Assembly (NCBI GenBank): GCA_947628765.1
Contig: CANRBD010000064.1
Span: 1 to 6,200 of the forward strand
From: an uncultured Bacilli bacterium
Lineage (GTDB): Bacteria; Bacillota_I; Bacilli_A; RF39; UBA660
DNA length: 6,200 nucleotides
Reading direction: 5' to 3'
Of the stretch, positions 5,739-6,200 are shown one piece after another (position 1 is the first letter of the stretch; each line of letters opens with the position of its first letter). Below the pieces are notes generated by a model. The model was not told the DNA's origin, did no database searches, and was given only the letters and a program-made list of their open reading frames with translations. Made by a program: the position numbers and the translations under genes.

Positions 5739-6101
5739 TTAGAATTCTAATCCATTTTCGCGAGCAGCATCTGCAAGTGCTTTTACACGACCATGATATA
5801 AGTATCCGCCTCTATCGAATACTACTTTTGTTATTTTTGCTTGTTTTGCTCTTTTAGCAATTAACTCTCCGACTTTGGTAGCTGCTTCTACGTTTCCACC
5901 ATTTTCTAGTTTTAATTCTTTATCAATTGAAGAAGCACTTACTAAAGTTTTACCTAGATTATCATCGATGATTTGTGCGAAGATGTTGCTATTAGATCTA
6001 AACACGTTAAGTCTAGGGATTTCAGCACTACCTGAAATATTTTTTCTAACTCTTTCGTGTCTAGCTTTTCGAGCATCATTACGACTTTGTTTTTTTATCA
6101 T
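5739..6101 (-). CDS. rplR: 50S ribosomal protein L18
   Basis: L18 binds 5S rRNA and helps attach it to the large subunit in the central protuberance. The product has 120 residues, the usual length. The basic, flexible N-terminus (MIKKQSRNDARKARHERVRK) is followed by IPRLNVFRSNSNIFAQIIDD (28-47), AATKVGELIAKRA and the conserved end VVFDRGGYLYHGRVKALADA with AARENGLEF. The ATG (6099-6101) is preceded by AAAGGAG (6110-6116) with eight bases between. It lies 23 nt after rplF and 14 nt before rpsE, as in the usual spc operon. Confidence 0.99.
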   Translation of the reverse strand: MIKKQSRNDARKARHERVRKNISGSAEIPRLNVFRSNSNIFAQIIDDNLGKTLVSASSIDKELKLENGGNVEAATKVGELIAKRAKQAKITKVVFDRGGYLYHGRVKALADAARENGLEF

Positions 6102-6124
6102 AATTTTATCTCCTTTACTTTAAA

Positions 6125-6200
6125 TTAAGCAGCTTTTTTACCAACTTTACGGATAATGTGTTCATCTTTATAACGAATACCTTTTCCTTTGTATGGTTCT
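6125..6200 (-). CDS. rplF: 50S ribosomal protein L6, C-terminal end only
   Basis: Only the last 24 codons and the TAA stop (6125-6127) are inside the window; the rest lies beyond base 6200. The readable residues are EPYKGKGIRYKDEHIIRK followed by VGKKAA. The EPYKGKGIRY block is the well-known C-terminal signature of bacterial L6, which binds 23S rRNA near the factor-binding region. Position directly before rplR fits the spc operon. The short length is the only limit on confidence. Confidence 0.95.
   Translation of the reverse strand, partial: EPYKGKGIRYKDEHIIRKVGKKAA

Noticed and set aside
5875..6123. Open frame of 82 codons on the plus strand with a hydrophobic end
   Set aside because: Antisense to rplR; no SD and no recognisable family.

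Overview
The window is one uninterrupted stretch of the bacterial ribosomal-protein 'spc–alpha' supercluster, read entirely from the minus strand. In transcription order (right to left): rplF (3' end only), rplR, rpsE, rplO, secY, adk, map, infA, rpmJ, rpsM, rpsK and rpoA (all but its last few codons). The largest gap between genes is 23 nt, so no stretch without a gene needs separate description. I see no tRNA, rRNA, CRISPR, mobile element, phage gene, terminator hairpin or convincing promoter.

Organism: the order secY-adk-map-infA-rpmJ-rpsM-rpsK-rpoA is the layout typical of Bacillota (Firmicutes) and their Mollicute relatives. Base composition is strongly A+T-rich (roughly one third G+C by eye), Shine-Dalgarno (SD) sequences are strong (AGGAGG types), and adenylate kinase has a four-cysteine zinc site in its LID. 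All fit a low-GC Bacillota or Mollicute-adjacent lineage. All seven Trp residues I located (S11, Map, SecY) use TGG, and no gene has an internal in-frame TGA, so the standard bacterial code (TGA = stop) is supported over the mycoplasma code. Species cannot be named from this.

Layout: 6125-6200 to 4775 encodes ribosomal proteins L6, L18, S5 and L15. rpmD (L30), which usually sits between rpsE and rplO, is absent, and those genes overlap by one base. 4774-2134 is a compact secY-adk-map block with 4-nt stop/start overlaps: the protein-export channel, the AMP/ADP-recycling enzyme, and the N-terminal methionine-removing enzyme. 2129-960 carries infA, the small rpmJ gene (37 codons), rpsM and rpsK. 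944-1 is the RNA polymerase alpha subunit. Together they supply ribosome parts, initiation factor IF1, transcription, membrane insertion/secretion and nascent-chain processing from what looks like one polycistronic message with translational coupling.

No novel system is present. The points worth a second look are small: loss of rpmD, an IF1 with about 15 extra lysine-rich residues near its N-terminus, Ala replacing two P-loop glycines in Adk, TGA stops confined to three constrained junctions and each backed by a nearby in-frame TAA, and three non-ATG starts fixed by well-placed SD sequences.
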